DNA of 49,869 bases from Candidatus Rokuibacteriota bacterium (GTDB taxonomy: Bacteria; Methylomirabilota; Methylomirabilia; Rokubacteriales; CSP1-6). Each line of letters starts with the position of its first letter. Positions within the stretch are counted from its first letter, which is position 1. Below the pieces are notes generated by a model, which saw only the letters and a program-made list of their open reading frames with translations, searched no databases and had not been told where the DNA came from. Positions 7,489 through 19,565 of the stretch are shown one piece after another. The translations under genes and the position numbers were made by a program. Location: contig JACPSW010000021.1 in the NCBI GenBank assembly GCA_016193045.1, positions 1-49,869 on the forward strand. The letters run 5' to 3'.

Positions 7489-8562
7489 ATGCCCCTGGCC
7501 TTTCGCGCTCAGGGTCTGCTCGCCCTCGCGGCACTCGTGCTGTCCGCCTGCGCCACGACCAGTCCGCGCGTCCCCTCTTCCGAGGTCGAGGCTCTCGAGA
7601 AAGTCCTTCGCGCGCGCTCGGCCCGCCATCTGATCGCCCAGAGCCTCCGGCTGGAAGCGGTGGGAGTGCGGCTGCTCCGAGCGTTGCCCGATGCGGATCC
7701 CGATCGGCACGTCCCGTATCTCGGCCTGATCGTAGATGACGCGACGGACACCCTGGCGGATGCCCTCGGGATAGAAAAGCGCGAAGGGGTGGTGGTGCTC
7801 GGGGTGGTGCCGGGGGGGCCTGCCGAGCGGGGGGGTATCGAAGCCGGAGATTACGTGGAGCGGCTCGGCCCCCTGGTCATCTCGACCGCCCAGGACCTGG
7901 CCGCGCTCGACGAGCTGGAGGTGAACCGCCCGATTCCCGTGCTGATCCGCCGGGGTGAGCTGCCGGTGACGGCCGTGCTGGAGCCGGAGTACCTGCCGTG
8001 GAACGTGGCGTTCAAGATCGTCCAGGACGACCTCGTGAACGCCTATTCGGCCCCTGCGGCAGTGACGCTCACGACCGGCATGCTCCGGTTCCTCCGCTCG
8101 GACGACGAGCTCGCGGTGGTGGTCAGCCACGAGTTGGCCCACATCACGCGCGCCCACGCCATCGGGAAGATGGGGCTGGCGGTGCCGACCACCGTCCTGA
8201 GCGTGGTGGCGGCGATCGTCGTCCCGGGGAGCCAGCGGCTCGTCTCGACGGTCGTCGAAAAGGTCGTCGCGAACGTCATCCGCGGCGCGCTGACCAAGGT
8301 GGACTGGGACATGGAGCGCGAGGCGGACGTCGTCGGCTTCGTGTACCTGCACGCCGCCGGGTACGATCCCCGAGCGGTGACCGCCCTGTGGGAGCGCTTC
8401 GCGGTGGAGCTTCATACGGGACGGTCGTACGGGTTCATCTCCGACCACCCCCCGTCCAGCGAGCGGCTGATTCGCCTGCAGAGGCTCCTCGAAGCGCTCC
8501 GGGCCGGGGTCCCGCCACAATCGATCCTGGTCGGGGACCTGAACGAGCTCCCGCCTCCCTGA
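7489..8562 (+). CDS. M48 family metalloprotease lipoprotein with PDZ domain
   Basis: This is a 357-residue predicted lipoprotein protease. The signal peptide ends in a lipobox (LSAC, Cys about residue 21). A PDZ domain spans about residues 75-160 (PYLGLIVDD, VVPGGPAERGGIEAGDYVERLG). The zinc peptidase domain follows with H214-E215-xx-H218 (SHELAHITRAHA) and E278 in DMEREADVVGF as third ligand. The C-terminal DHPPSSERL motif is typical of the M48B/BepA-like group. It probably degrades or checks misfolded envelope proteins. The PDZ domain placed before the peptidase is a less common order, though the residues are all intact. Confidence 0.9.
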   Translation: MPLAFRAQGLLALAALVLSACATTSPRVPSSEVEALEKVLRARSARHLIAQSLRLEAVGVRLLRALPDADPDRHVPYLGLIVDDATDTLADALGIEKREGVVVLGVVPGGPAERGGIEAGDYVERLGPLVISTAQDLAALDELEVNRPIPVLIRRGELPVTAVLEPEYLPWNVAFKIVQDDLVNAYSAPAAVTLTTGMLRFLRSDDELAVVVSHELAHITRAHAIGKMGLAVPTTVLSVVAAIVVPGSQRLVSTVVEKVVANVIRGALTKVDWDMEREADVVGFVYLHAAGYDPRAVTALWERFAVELHTGRSYGFISDHPPSSERLIRLQRLLEALRAGVPPQSILVGDLNELPPP

Positions 8563-8626
8563 CAGCCCCTCGCCTGACCGGGAACATTTTCCCGCCGTCG
8601 GGCGTTAGCGGGATGGGAACCCCTTC

Positions 8627-9001
8627 ATGGCCAAAGCGAGCGCGATCGTGCTGGCGGCGGTGGTAATCCTCGGGGGAGGGCCAGTACGCGCCCAGAACTT
8701 CGGCACGCCCCAGGCCGAGAAGTTCTTCCGTGTCGAGTGGCAGGCCGAGCAGACCAAGAACGGCCTGCCGGCGATCCGGGGCTTCGTGTACAACGAGTAT
8801 GGCACCTGGGCGGGAGACGTGCGGCTCCTGGTGGAAAGTCTGAACGCGTCCGGCCAGCCGATCAGCCGGACGCGGGGCTACGTGAACGGGGATGTGCCGC
8901 CCCGCGGGCGCCTCCCCTTCGAGGTGATCCTGCCCGCTCCCGCAGTGACTTACCGGGTGACGGTGGAGTACTTCTCCTGGCGCCACAGGGGTGGAGCCTA
9001 G
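8627..9001 (+). CDS. Small secreted protein of unknown function (FxLYD-like)
   Basis: This 124-residue protein has a clear signal peptide (residues 1-22, GGGPVRAQ). The mature part begins FFRVEWQAEQTKNGLPAIRGFVYNEYG. The pattern of a beta-rich domain with GFVYN, VRLLVESLNASG and a closing YRVTVEYFSW resembles FxLYD or transthyretin-like modules that model protein-complex surfaces. No catalytic residues are evident. It sits between the M48 protease and recA. Confidence 0.65.
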   Translation: MAKASAIVLAAVVILGGGPVRAQNFGTPQAEKFFRVEWQAEQTKNGLPAIRGFVYNEYGTWAGDVRLLVESLNASGQPISRTRGYVNGDVPPRGRLPFEVILPAPAVTYRVTVEYFSWRHRGGA

Positions 9002-9082
9002 CGGATCTTCAGCCGTATCGCATTCTGGACATTGACATCGCTCCGCGCTCCCGCCATAACAGGCGCACCGCGATGCCTAGAA

Positions 9083-9112
9083 TTGACTTTCCCCGGCCTC
9101 CCCCCGTACAAT
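9083..9112 (+). promoter_or_regulatory. recA promoter
   Basis: TTGACT (9083-9088) and TACAAT (9107-9112) are separated by 18 nt, about 67 nt upstream of the recA ATG. A second possible promoter upstream has TTGACA at 9032-9037 with CATAAC at 9055-9060. No LexA box of the E. coli or Bacillus type was recognised by eye. Confidence 0.7.
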
Positions 9113-9178
9113 GGTCTAACTCCTTGTTACATCGGCTTTTTGCCCTATTCACGGATCAGCTCGCGAGGGAGAAAAAGC

Positions 9179-10198
9179 ATGGCTGAGGTGAAGAGCGACC
9201 GCCGTCAAGCGCTTGAGCTGGCGATCTCGCAGATCGAGAGGCAGTTCGGCAAGGGCGCTGTCATGCGCCTGGGCGCCCGCGGCGCGCTCGACGAGGTGCC
9301 GGTCATCCCCACGGGCTCGATCGCGCTCGACGTCGCCCTCGGCATCGGCGGCATCCCCCGCGGCCGCGTGACCGAGATCTTCGGCCCGGAATCCTCCGGG
9401 AAGACGACCCTCGGGCTCCACATCATCGCCGAGGCCCAGCGCCTCGGCGGGATCGCCGCCTTCGTGGACGCCGAGCACGCGCTCGATCCCGCGTACTCCA
9501 AGAACCTCGGGGTCAACACCGACGAGCTGCTGATCTCCCAGCCCGACACCGGCGAGCAGGCGCTGGAGATCACCGAGACCCTCGTCCGCTCCAACGCCGT
9601 GGACGTGATCGTCGTCGATTCGGTGGCGGCGCTGGTGCCGCGCGCCGAGCTCGACGGCGACATGGGCGACTCGCTGCCGGGCCTCCAGGCCCGGCTCATG
9701 TCCCAGGCCCTCCGGAAGCTGACGTCGGCCATCTCGCGCTCGGGGACCGCGGTGATCTTCATCAACCAGATCCGCGAGAAGATAGGGATAATGTTTGGAA
9801 ACCCCGAGGTCACGCCGGGCGGCAGGGCGCTGAAGTTCTACGCCTCGATCCGGCTGGACATCCGGCGGCAGGAGGCGATCAAGTCCGGCACGGATTCGAT
9901 CGGAGCGCGGACGAAGGTGAAGGTGGTCAAGAACAAGCTCTCCCCGCCGTTCCGCGAGGCCGAGTTCGACATGATCTACGGCGAGGGGATCTCGAAGGAA
10001 GGCAGCGTCCTGGACCTGGCCGTGGAGCAGGGGCTGGTGGAGAAGTCCGGCACCTGGTTCACCTTCAAGAACGAGCGGATCGGCCAGGGCCGCGAGAACG
10101 CGAAAAAGTTCCTGAAGGAGGACCCCAAGGTGCTGGCCGACCTCGAGGCCAAGGTGCGCTCCGCCCTCGGATTGAAAGCGGTGGCGGCACCCCATTAG
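9179..10198 (+). CDS. recA: Recombinase RecA
   Basis: RecA forms filaments on single-stranded DNA, pairs homologous strands and triggers SOS self-cleavage. The 339-residue product has Walker [10 protein letters not shown] (69-77), [10 protein letters not shown]-like block ([19 protein letters not shown]), Walker [11 protein letters not shown], loop L1/L2 segments including [21 protein letters not shown], and a short acidic-poor C-terminus. The start is the ATG at 9179, which gives the canonical [20 protein letters not shown] and follows GAGGGAG; an upstream in-frame start at 9032 would overrun the promoter. pilT, recX and alaS follow. Confidence 0.98.
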   Translation: MAEVKSDRRQALELAISQIERQFGKGAVMRLGARGALDEVPVIPTGSIALDVALGIGGIPRGRVTEIFGPESSGKTTLGLHIIAEAQRLGGIAAFVDAEHALDPAYSKNLGVNTDELLISQPDTGEQALEITETLVRSNAVDVIVVDSVAALVPRAELDGDMGDSLPGLQARLMSQALRKLTSAISRSGTAVIFINQIREKIGIMFGNPEVTPGGRALKFYASIRLDIRRQEAIKSGTDSIGARTKVKVVKNKLSPPFREAEFDMIYGEGISKEGSVLDLAVEQGLVEKSGTWFTFKNERIGQGRENAKKFLKEDPKVLADLEAKVRSALGLKAVAAPH

Positions 10199-10215
10199 CA
10201 GCCGGGAGGAACACG

Positions 10216-11403
10216 ATGGAGTTTGAGCAGATTCTGAGCCAGGGCGTGGAGCGCGGCGCCTCCGACGTCCACCTGAAGCCGCGCGCCCACCCGATCCTCC
10301 GGATCCACGGGGCGCTCGAGCTCCAGCAGGACTGGGACGTCATCACCCCGGACTACATGCTGGAGCTGGCCAAGCGGCTCCTGAAGCCCCAGCGGCTCAC
10401 CGCGCTCCTGGAGGAGGGGAAGGAGCAGGACCTGGCCTACACGGTGAAGAGCGTCGGCCGCTTCCGCGTCAACCTCTTCCTCGCTAAGGGGGAGGTCCAC
10501 GCCTCGCTCCGGGCGATCCCCCACAAGATCCCCGCCTTCGAGGAGCTGCACCTGCCCAAGGTGCTCGAGAAGCTCGCGATGGAGCGACGCGGGATGATCC
10601 TGGTGACCGGCGTGACGGGCTCGGGCAAGTCCACGACGCTCGCCGCGATGATCGACTACATGAACCGCTACCGCAACGACCACATCATCACCATCGAAGA
10701 TCCGATCGAGTTCGTGCACGAGGACAAGACGTGCGTGGTGGACCAGCGCGAGGTCGGGCAGGACACCACGGGCTTCGCCCAGGCGCTGCGCGCTGCCCTC
10801 CGCGAGGACCCGGATGTGATCCTGGTGGGCGAGATGCGCGACGCCGAGACCATGGCGGTGGCCCTGCACGCGGCCGAGACCGGCCACCTCGTCCTGTCGA
10901 CGCTCCATACGCTGAACGCCACCGAGACCGTCAACCGTCTCATCGGGACTTTCCCGCCGCACCAGGAGGACCAGATCCGCGCCCAGCTCTCGGGGGTCAT
11001 GCAAGGCATCATCTCCCAGCGACTCGTGATCAAGTCCGGCGGCAAGGGCCGGGTGCCCGCCGTGGAGGTGATGGTGGCCACCGGAGTCATCCGGGACTCC
11101 ATCCGCGACAGGGAGAAGACGCCGGAGATCCCTGCGACCATCGCCGCCGGCCAGTCCCAGTACGGCATGCAGACCTTCGACCAGTCGCTCCTGGCCCTGT
11201 ACCGGGACGACATGATCAGCCTCGAGACGGCGATGGAAGCGGCGACCAACCCGGACGACTTCGCGCTCAAGATCCGCGGCATCTTCTCGGCGGCCGAAAT
11301 GACCTGGGAGGTCGCCTCCGAGGATCCCGGTAAGCCCGGGGCGCGCCCGGACCCAGGGGCCCCCGCGGCCGGCGGGTCCGCCTTCTTCAAGAAGGACAAG
11401 TAG
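10216..11403 (+). CDS. pilT: Type IV pilus retraction ATPase PilT
   Basis: PilT is a hexameric cytoplasmic ATPase that depolymerises type IV pili during twitching motility and DNA uptake. The 395-residue product has an N-terminal PAS-like domain starting FEQILSQGVERGASDVHLKP, Walker A GVTGSGKSTT (from residue 132), the Asp box IITIEDPIEF, Walker B VILVGEMRD, the His box HLVLSTLHT and a VIRDSIRDR segment comparable to the AIRNLIRE motif. The last ~30 residues are a Pro/Gly-rich tail ending FFKKDK. GGGAGG precedes the ATG. No other pilus genes are in the window. Confidence 0.94.
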   Translation: MEFEQILSQGVERGASDVHLKPRAHPILRIHGALELQQDWDVITPDYMLELAKRLLKPQRLTALLEEGKEQDLAYTVKSVGRFRVNLFLAKGEVHASLRAIPHKIPAFEELHLPKVLEKLAMERRGMILVTGVTGSGKSTTLAAMIDYMNRYRNDHIITIEDPIEFVHEDKTCVVDQREVGQDTTGFAQALRAALREDPDVILVGEMRDAETMAVALHAAETGHLVLSTLHTLNATETVNRLIGTFPPHQEDQIRAQLSGVMQGIISQRLVIKSGGKGRVPAVEVMVATGVIRDSIRDREKTPEIPATIAAGQSQYGMQTFDQSLLALYRDDMISLETAMEAATNPDDFALKIRGIFSAAEMTWEVASEDPGKPGARPDPGAPAAGGSAFFKKDK

Positions 11404-11413
11404 CCGGCCTTCC

Positions 11414-11904
11414 GTGCCGCCCCGTAGCAAGGTTCTCGACGCGCGGGCGGCCAAGCGGGTCGCCTACGATCTCCTTTCCCGAAAGCCCTGGAGCCGCCGC
11501 GATCTGACCGTGCGGCTCCGCCGGCGGGGCGCTCCCCTCGAGGTGGCTCAGGCCGTGGTGGCGGACTTGGAGGGTCAGGGGTACGTGGACGATCGGGCCT
11601 TCGCCCGGCAGTGGGCGGAGGGGCGCTCGAGTCGCCGCAACCTGGGGAGCCTGAGACTCAGGAGCGAACTCGGGCAGAAGGGCGTGGCGCGCCCGCTCGC
11701 GGAAGCGGCCGTGCGGGAGGCCTTCCGCGACGCGAGCGAGGACGAGCGGGCCCTGGAGGCGGCCCGGCGCCGGCTCCCGGCGCTCCGGCAGAAGAACGCG
11801 GAGCGGGCCCCCGCGCGGCTCAGGGATTACCTGCTGCGTCGGGGATACCCGGCCGACGTGGTGGGGCGCGCGCTGCGCCGCCTTTTGCGCGTGGACATCG
11901 GGGA

Positions 11905-11908
<4 letters not shown>
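11414..11908 (+). CDS. recX: Regulatory protein RecX
   Basis: RecX caps and limits RecA filaments. The 164-residue, Arg-rich helical protein has the RecX repeats: RVAYDLLSRKPWSRRDLTVRLRRRG, VADLEGQGYVDDRAFARQWAEGR and the C-terminal LRDYLLRRGYPADVVGRALRR. The GTG start at 11414 is 10 nt after the pilT stop; the gene ends with an ATGA overlap with alaS. Separation of recX from recA by pilT is seen in other lineages. Confidence 0.9.
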
Positions 11909-14573
<2,665 letters not shown>

Positions 14574-14577
<4 letters not shown>

Positions 14578-16226
14578 TGACCCCTTCCACGGAGGGCCCG
14601 GTCGGCCGGCACCTGGCCATCCTCCGCACCGTGGCGGCGGCGGTCAGCCGCTCGCTCGATTTCGAGGAGGTGCTGGAGAAATCCCTCGCGGCCCTCACCA
14701 AGGTGACGGGGCACGAGCTCGCCTCGTTCCACCTCGTCACTCCCGACGGGCAGTCCCTCGTCCTCCGCGGTCACCGGGGCCTCTCCCCCCGGCTCCGCGA
14801 CGTGAACCTGACCCTTCCCTTCGGCGAGGGGCTGATCGGCCATGCGGCGGCCCAGGGGCGCACCCTGTTGGTGGACAACGCCCTCGCCTCGCCCGACCTC
14901 CTGCCGGCCGCGCGCCCGGTGGTGGAGGCTGAGGGGATCAAGGGCTTCGTCTGCGTCCCCATCCGGGCGCGGGACCGGATCCTCGGGACGCTGTCGCTCG
15001 GGCGGCAGACGCCGGACCCGTTCTCCGAGGAGGAGGTGACCCTCCTGGAGGCGGCGGCCGACCAGATCGGCCTGGCGCTCGACAACGCGCGGCTCTACTC
15101 CGAGCTCCGGCGCCAGCTCGAGGAGCTCCGCCGCACCCAGGCCGAGCTGATCCATGCCGAGAAGCTCTCCGCCGTCGGCGAGCTGGCGGCGGGCGTCGCC
15201 CACGAGATCAACAACCCCTTGACGACGATCCTGGGCGAGATCCAGCTCCTCCTCCTGAGCAACCTCGGCAAGGAGCTGAAGGAGCGCTTCCAGGTCATCT
15301 CGGATGAGACGGTGCGCGCGGCCCGGATCGTCCAGAGCCTGCTCCTCTTCGCGGGGCGCTACCCGCCCCAGCGCACCCTCTGCACGGTGGCCGACCAGCT
15401 TCGGCGTGTCCTCGAGCTGAAGGGGTACCAGCTGCGCTCCGACGACATCCGGGTGGTGATGGAGTTCGACCCGGCGCCGCCGGTCTGGGCCGACGAGAAT
15501 CAGCTCCAGCAGGTCTTCCTGAACCTGGTGCAGAACGCCCACCAGGCCATGAAGGAAGCCCACGGTCGCGGCGCCCTCATCGCCCGCGCGCGCCCCTTCG
15601 AGGCCGGCGTCAGGGTGGAGATCCTCGACGACGGCCCCGGGATTTCCCCGGAGCACCTGCCCCGGCTCTTCGACCCGTTCTTCACCACCAAGCCGCCGGG
15701 AGTGGGCACCGGGCTCGGGCTCAGCGTCTCCTACCGGATCGTGACCGAGCACGGGGGCCGCCTCTGGGCCGAGAATCGCCCGGATGGCGGGGCGGCCTTC
15801 ATCCTGGATCTCCCCGTCGGCGTCCCTCCAGCCGAACCTGGAGCGGCTCCGACCCTCCCGCCCAAGGCGCTCAAGGTGCTCGTGGTCGAGGACGAGGCGG
15901 GCGTGGCCGGGGTCCTCTCCAGCCTGCTCCGGCGGCTGGGCCACGAGGCCCAGGTGGCGAGGGACGGCCGGGACGCGCTTGCTCGCGTGGAGAAGGCGAA
16001 CTACGATCTCCTCATCGTGGACCTCAAGATGCCCGAGATGAGCGGCCGGCAACTGTGGGAGGCACTGCGGGATCGCCGGTCGCCGCTGGCTCGCCGCATG
16101 GCGTTCATGAGCGGCAACGCGCGCGCTCCCGAGCTGCTGGACCTGATCCGCGAGGCCGGGGCCCTGACGCTCCCCAAGCCCTTCACCTTCGACGACGTCT
16201 CCGCCCTCCTCCGCGGGGTCAGGTAG
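14574..16226 (+). CDS. Hybrid sensor histidine kinase (GAF-HisKA-HATPase-REC)
   Basis: This 550-residue soluble hybrid kinase has a GAF domain (about 20-165), a short coiled coil (SELRRQLEELRRTQAELIHAEKLS), a dimerisation/phosphoacceptor domain with His210 (GVAHEINNPLTT), an ATPase domain (QVFLNLVQNAHQA, DDGPGI, LFDPFFTTK, GTGLGLS) and a C-terminal receiver (VLVVEDEA, phosphoacceptor D483 in LLIVDLKMPEMSG, Lys in LPKPF). No membrane segment is visible, so the signal is cytoplasmic and read by GAF. The ATG at 14574 overlaps the alaS stop. The output is unclear because no DNA-binding domain or partner regulator is nearby. The stop shares its last base with the palindromic repeat that follows. 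Confidence 0.9.
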
Positions 16227-16278
16227 GGGTCAGGCATGCGTATTTGCGTTGCCAACGCAAATACGCATGCCTGACCCC
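16226..16278. repeat. 53-nt perfect palindrome (REP-like element, copy 1)
   Basis: The left arm starts GGGGTCAGGC and ends TTTGCGTT (16226-16250); the right arm is its exact reverse complement (16254-16278). With the flanking G/C the palindrome is perfect about 16252. It fills the junction between the convergent kinase and rlmI genes: the kinase stop shares its first G, and the rlmI stop lies 3 nt beyond it. A second copy of both arms is at 22211-22303. Confidence 0.85.
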
Positions 16279-16280
16279 GA

Positions 16281-17468
16281 CTAAACGACTTCCAGCAGGA
16301 GCCCCTTCAGGTAGCGGGTCTCGGGGACATTCAACAGCACCGGGTGGTCGCGCGACTGGGTGAGGGCGGCGCGCACCCGCACGATCACGCCGGCGTCCGA
16401 GGCCGCGGCCCGGACGATTTCCTCGAAGTCGGCTGGCGACACGTGGTGGGAACATGAGAAGGTGACCAGAATCCCGCTCGGAGTGAGCAGCCGGAGCGCC
16501 CGCAGGTTGATCTCCTTGTAGCCCCGGGCCGCCGCCTCGAGCGCCGTCTTGGTCCGCGTGAAGGGTGGCGGGTCCAGGACGATCAGGTCGAAGCGCTCGC
16601 CGCTCCGCTCCATCGCCCGGAGGAGATCGAAGGCGTTCCCCTCTCTCAGATCCGCCCGGTCCGGCACGCCGTTCAGTTCCAGGTTCCTCCGGGCCAGGGC
16701 CAAGGCCTCGGCCGACGATTCGATTGCCACGGCCTGCGTTCCGCCGGCGACGAGCCCCTGGCAGGCGAAGGCCCCCGTATAGCAGAAGACGTCGAGGAGC
16801 CTTCGCCCCTGCGCGAGGCCGGCGACGAGGGCCCGGTTTTCCCGCTGGTCGAGATAGAAGCCGGTCTTTTGACCCCCCTCGATCGCCACCACGAACCGGC
16901 ATGACCCTTCCCGGATCTCCACCTCGGCCGGCCCGCCATTGCCGATCCACCCCTGGAGCGGCTCGAAGCCTTCCAGCTTCCCCGCCACGTCCTCGTCGTG
17001 ACCGTAGTAGTGGGTGACGCCTTCGAGGCTCCGGAGGGCCTCCACAACCGATGGCCGGCAACGAGTCATCCCGAGGGTGAGGCAGCGGATCACGGCGACG
17101 GCGGCGTAGCGGTCAACGACGAGGCCAGGGAGCCCGTCGGCTTCGCTCCAGACGACCCTGAAGGCGTCGGCGGCGAGCCCGGCCTCCCGCCGGAGGGCGA
17201 GGGCGGCCTCGACCCGTCGCCGGAAGAAGGCGCCGTCCACGGGCTCATCACGGCGGGTCAAGAGACGGCAGACCAGGGAGGGGCGGGGGTTATAGAAGCC
17301 GCGGCCGAGGAAGCGGCCCTGGCCGTCGAGGACCGTCACGGCCTCGCCGGCCTTCCAGTCGCCGACGACTTCGGCCACCTCGCCCCGGTAGATCCACGGG
17401 TGGCCGGCCCTGACCCGGCCCTCCCGGCCGCGCTTCAGGATCAGCTTCGCCGGTGCCCGTTCAGCCAT
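16281..17468 (-). CDS. rlmI: 23S rRNA (cytosine) methyltransferase RlmI-like, class I SAM
   Basis: This is a 395-residue rRNA m5C methyltransferase of the RlmI (YccW) family, which modifies C1962 of 23S rRNA in E. coli. An N-terminal PUA domain (LILKRGREGRVRAGHPWIYRGEV) is followed by EEHD-like and Rossmann domains. SAM-binding motif I is LLDVFCYTGAFACQGL, motif II VAIESSAEAL, and the catalytic motif IV reads LIVLDPPPFTRTK with TFSCSHHV as the motif VI cysteine. The ATG at 17468 gives MAERAPAKLILKRGREG; an upstream in-frame start adds 17 unlike residues. A TAGACT box 5 nt before ATG and no Shine-Dalgarno sequence suggest leaderless transcription. Confidence 0.88.
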   Translation of the reverse strand: MAERAPAKLILKRGREGRVRAGHPWIYRGEVAEVVGDWKAGEAVTVLDGQGRFLGRGFYNPRPSLVCRLLTRRDEPVDGAFFRRRVEAALALRREAGLAADAFRVVWSEADGLPGLVVDRYAAVAVIRCLTLGMTRCRPSVVEALRSLEGVTHYYGHDEDVAGKLEGFEPLQGWIGNGGPAEVEIREGSCRFVVAIEGGQKTGFYLDQRENRALVAGLAQGRRLLDVFCYTGAFACQGLVAGGTQAVAIESSAEALALARRNLELNGVPDRADLREGNAFDLLRAMERSGERFDLIVLDPPPFTRTKTALEAAARGYKEINLRALRLLTPSGILVTFSCSHHVSPADFEEIVRAAASDAGVIVRVRAALTQSRDHPVLLNVPETRYLKGLLLEVV

Positions 17469-17692
17469 CGGTGAGTCTAGGCGACGGCCGGCGGGTCCTG
17501 TCCCGGCGAGCAGCCCCACGGTGCTCGCTCCCGCGTGCTCTGACGACTGGCGTTAGGGGGCGGGGCTTCTTCATCGCGTAAACCTCTTCGAGGCGGTCCG
17601 CTCCGCGCCGTGGGGCGCCCCGCTCGCCGTGCCACCCGCCGGCCGTCCGAGGTGCGTCGTTCCGACGTCAGGACGCGCGAGCCGCGAGAGTG

Positions 17693-18460
17693 TCAGCGGC
17701 GCCGGAGGACGACGATCATCATGAGGGGGTGCCGGGCGCGGTCGAGCACCTGGTGGGGCTTGAAGCCGTAGAACCACTGGACGAACTCGAAGCCGCCGGC
17801 GAGGGCCACCAGCGCCTTCAGCTCCTGGGGGAAGACCATCCGGGAGAGGTGGCGCTGGTGATAGCGCCGCATGGCTCCGTTCTCGACCACCTCGAAGTCT
17901 ATGTCCTCTCTGAAGACCTGGGTCACCGGGTTGACAGCCTCGAGGGCGGCGAAGGTGGCCCGCACCGTCAATCGGCCGCGTCGCCTGGTCCAGGACCAGC
18001 GCCGGGCCGGGTCCGTCCAGGAGGAGGGGATGAAGCGGTCGAAGATATAAAGCCCGCCGGGCCTGAGGGCGCGGGCGACGGCCGCGAGGTGGCTCAGGAT
18101 CTGCTCATTGGTCAGGAGGTGGCCCTGGGAGTCCTGCATACAGATGGCGGCGTCCACGGGCTCGGGGAGCTTGAAGCGGCGCATGTCGGCCACGTGGAGA
18201 GAGACGGGAAGGCCAAGGGCCGCCGCCCGGTCGCGGACGTAGGCGACGTTGTCCGAAGAGAGGTCGAGGCCGACCATCCGGTAGCCCCGCCGGGCCAGTC
18301 GGAAGAGGTGCGGGCCGGTGCCGCAGGCGATGTCCAGGACGCGCCTCACCCGATGACGGCTCCAGCGGTTGAAGCAGTACTCCAGGAAGTCGACCTCCGC
18401 CTTGCGGTTCAGGTCGAAGGCGACCTCGTAGTAGCGGGGGACCGAGTACTCGCGCTTCAT
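17693..18460 (-). CDS. Class I SAM-dependent methyltransferase
   Basis: This 255-residue methyltransferase has motif I VLDIACGTGPHLFRLA (about residues 41-56), motif II VGLDLSSDNV, a DMRRF acidic post-motif, and the CMQDSQGHLLT segment with LRPGGLYIFDRF as motifs IV-V. The N-terminus YSVPRYYEVAFDLNRKAEVDFL resembles the Methyltransf_25 proteins that carry an N-terminal helix. The substrate is not evident. The ATG at 18460 (MKREYSVPRYY) was preferred over an in-frame start at 18601 because the extra 47 residues are translated from the 61/64-nt tandem repeat. Confidence 0.82.
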   Translation of the reverse strand: MKREYSVPRYYEVAFDLNRKAEVDFLEYCFNRWSRHRVRRVLDIACGTGPHLFRLARRGYRMVGLDLSSDNVAYVRDRAAALGLPVSLHVADMRRFKLPEPVDAAICMQDSQGHLLTNEQILSHLAAVARALRPGGLYIFDRFIPSSWTDPARRWSWTRRRGRLTVRATFAALEAVNPVTQVFREDIDFEVVENGAMRRYHQRHLSRMVFPQELKALVALAGGFEFVQWFYGFKPHQVLDRARHPLMMIVVLRRR

Positions 18461-18534
18461 CGGCTCGCCGCCGAAGGCCAGCGAGCGAGCGGTGGACGCC
18501 GCCCGGGCGCCTTCCGAGTCGGTGGGCACTCCAC

Positions 18535-18659
18535 GGTCATTGAGCGTTGCCGCCTCGGCCGTCGGGCCGCGTCGGTCGGGTAGACCGACGTTGGCGGTCA
18601 TTGAGCGTTGCCGCCTCGGCCGTCGAGCGGCCTCGGCGGTCGGGTAGACCGACGTTGGC
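18535..18659. repeat. Two tandem copies of a 61/64-nt sequence
   Basis: Copy 1 is 18535-18595 and copy 2 is 18596-18659; a third GGTCA begins right after. Each copy starts GGTCATTGAGCG and ends GACGTTGGC and includes a hairpin GTCGGTC/GACCGAC or GGTCGGG/GACCGAC region. Copy 2 has a 3-nt expansion and a few substitutions. It lies between the methyltransferase gene and the end of speB. Confidence 0.8.
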
Positions 18660-18661
18660 GG

Positions 18662-19519
18662 TCACTTCCCCCACCAGGTCAGGATTGCCTCCCGGAGGAT
18701 CCAGGAGCCGGCGATCCCCGTCCGCCCGGAGGGATCGTGGGCATGGGCTACCTCCACGAGGTCGGTCCCCACGACCTCGCACCCCCCGAGGAGGCGGACC
18801 AGCTCCACCAGCTCAGGCACCCGGAGGCCGCCGGGCTCGGGCGACCCCGTGCCGGGAGCCTCCGAGGGGTCCAAAACGTCGATATCGATCGTCACGTAGA
18901 GAGGGTGACGGGAGAGCTCGGGGAGGATCTTCCTGACGGCGTCGCCCGGGGCGCTGGCGGTCACGGGAAAGAAGTTCGGCAGCCGGCGCTCGAACTCCTC
19001 CCGGGAGCCTGTCCGCATGCCGACCTGGAAGACCCGTTCCGGCGGCACCACCTCCATCACGCGGGCCATGGCGGAGGCGTAGCAGAAGCGCTCGCCCAGG
19101 AACTCCTCCCGCGTGTCGGGGTGGGCGTCGAAGTGGACGATCCTGAGGTCGGGGATGGCGGCAGCCAGGACCTCGATGACTGGAAGGGTGGCCGCGTGGT
19201 CGCCGCCCAGCATGACCGGGCGGAGCCCCGCCCGCCAGAAGCGCCTGATCTCCTCCCGGGCCGCCTCCAGTTGGGCGCGCGGCGAGGCATCCGGCAGCTC
19301 GCAGTCGCCCAGGTCGGCCATGGCCAGATCCTCCAGGTCTCTGCCGAGGGCCGGCGAGTAGGTCTCGATGGAGTCGGAGGCGAGGCGGAGGTCCAGCGGG
19401 CCGCGGTCGGCGCCCTTGCGGAGGTTCACGGCGCCTTCGAAGGGGATACCGAAGAAGACGATCTGGGCTTCGTCGGGGGGATGGGTGCAGGCGATGAAGC
19501 GAGGAGAAACGGGTCTCAT
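18662..19519 (-). CDS. speB: Agmatinase / ureohydrolase
   Basis: SpeB hydrolyses agmatine to putrescine and urea. The 285-residue arginase-fold protein shows the binuclear manganese motifs: GGDHA (first His), FDAHPDTRE (D-x-H-x-D) and TIDIDVLDPSEAPGTGSPEPGG. The C-terminal TDLVEVAHAHDPSGRTGIAG matches agmatinases more than arginases. The gene lies 46 nt downstream of pyruvoyl-type arginine decarboxylase, which supplies agmatine, so a two-step arginine-to-putrescine route is expected. Confidence 0.9.
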   Translation of the reverse strand: MRPVSPRFIACTHPPDEAQIVFFGIPFEGAVNLRKGADRGPLDLRLASDSIETYSPALGRDLEDLAMADLGDCELPDASPRAQLEAAREEIRRFWRAGLRPVMLGGDHAATLPVIEVLAAAIPDLRIVHFDAHPDTREEFLGERFCYASAMARVMEVVPPERVFQVGMRTGSREEFERRLPNFFPVTASAPGDAVRKILPELSRHPLYVTIDIDVLDPSEAPGTGSPEPGGLRVPELVELVRLLGGCEVVGTDLVEVAHAHDPSGRTGIAGSWILREAILTWWGK

Positions 19520-19565
19520 GGGTCCCGGCCCGCTGGCGGTCCCTGCGCCCAGGCCGCTCGACCGG

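Noticed and set aside
9002-9178. LexA/SOS box before recA
   Set aside because: No E. coli-type CTG-N10-CAG or Bacillus-type GAAC-N4-GTTC palindrome was found by eye; the lineage may use another motif.
17571-18583. Open frames on both strands opposite the methyltransferase
   Set aside because: They are shadows with His/Gly/Arg-rich composition; the minus-strand frame carries the methyltransferase motifs.
18461-18601. 47-residue N-terminal extension of the methyltransferase
   Set aside because: It is translated from the tandem repeat and lacks conservation-like sequence; MKREYSVPRYY is a typical start.
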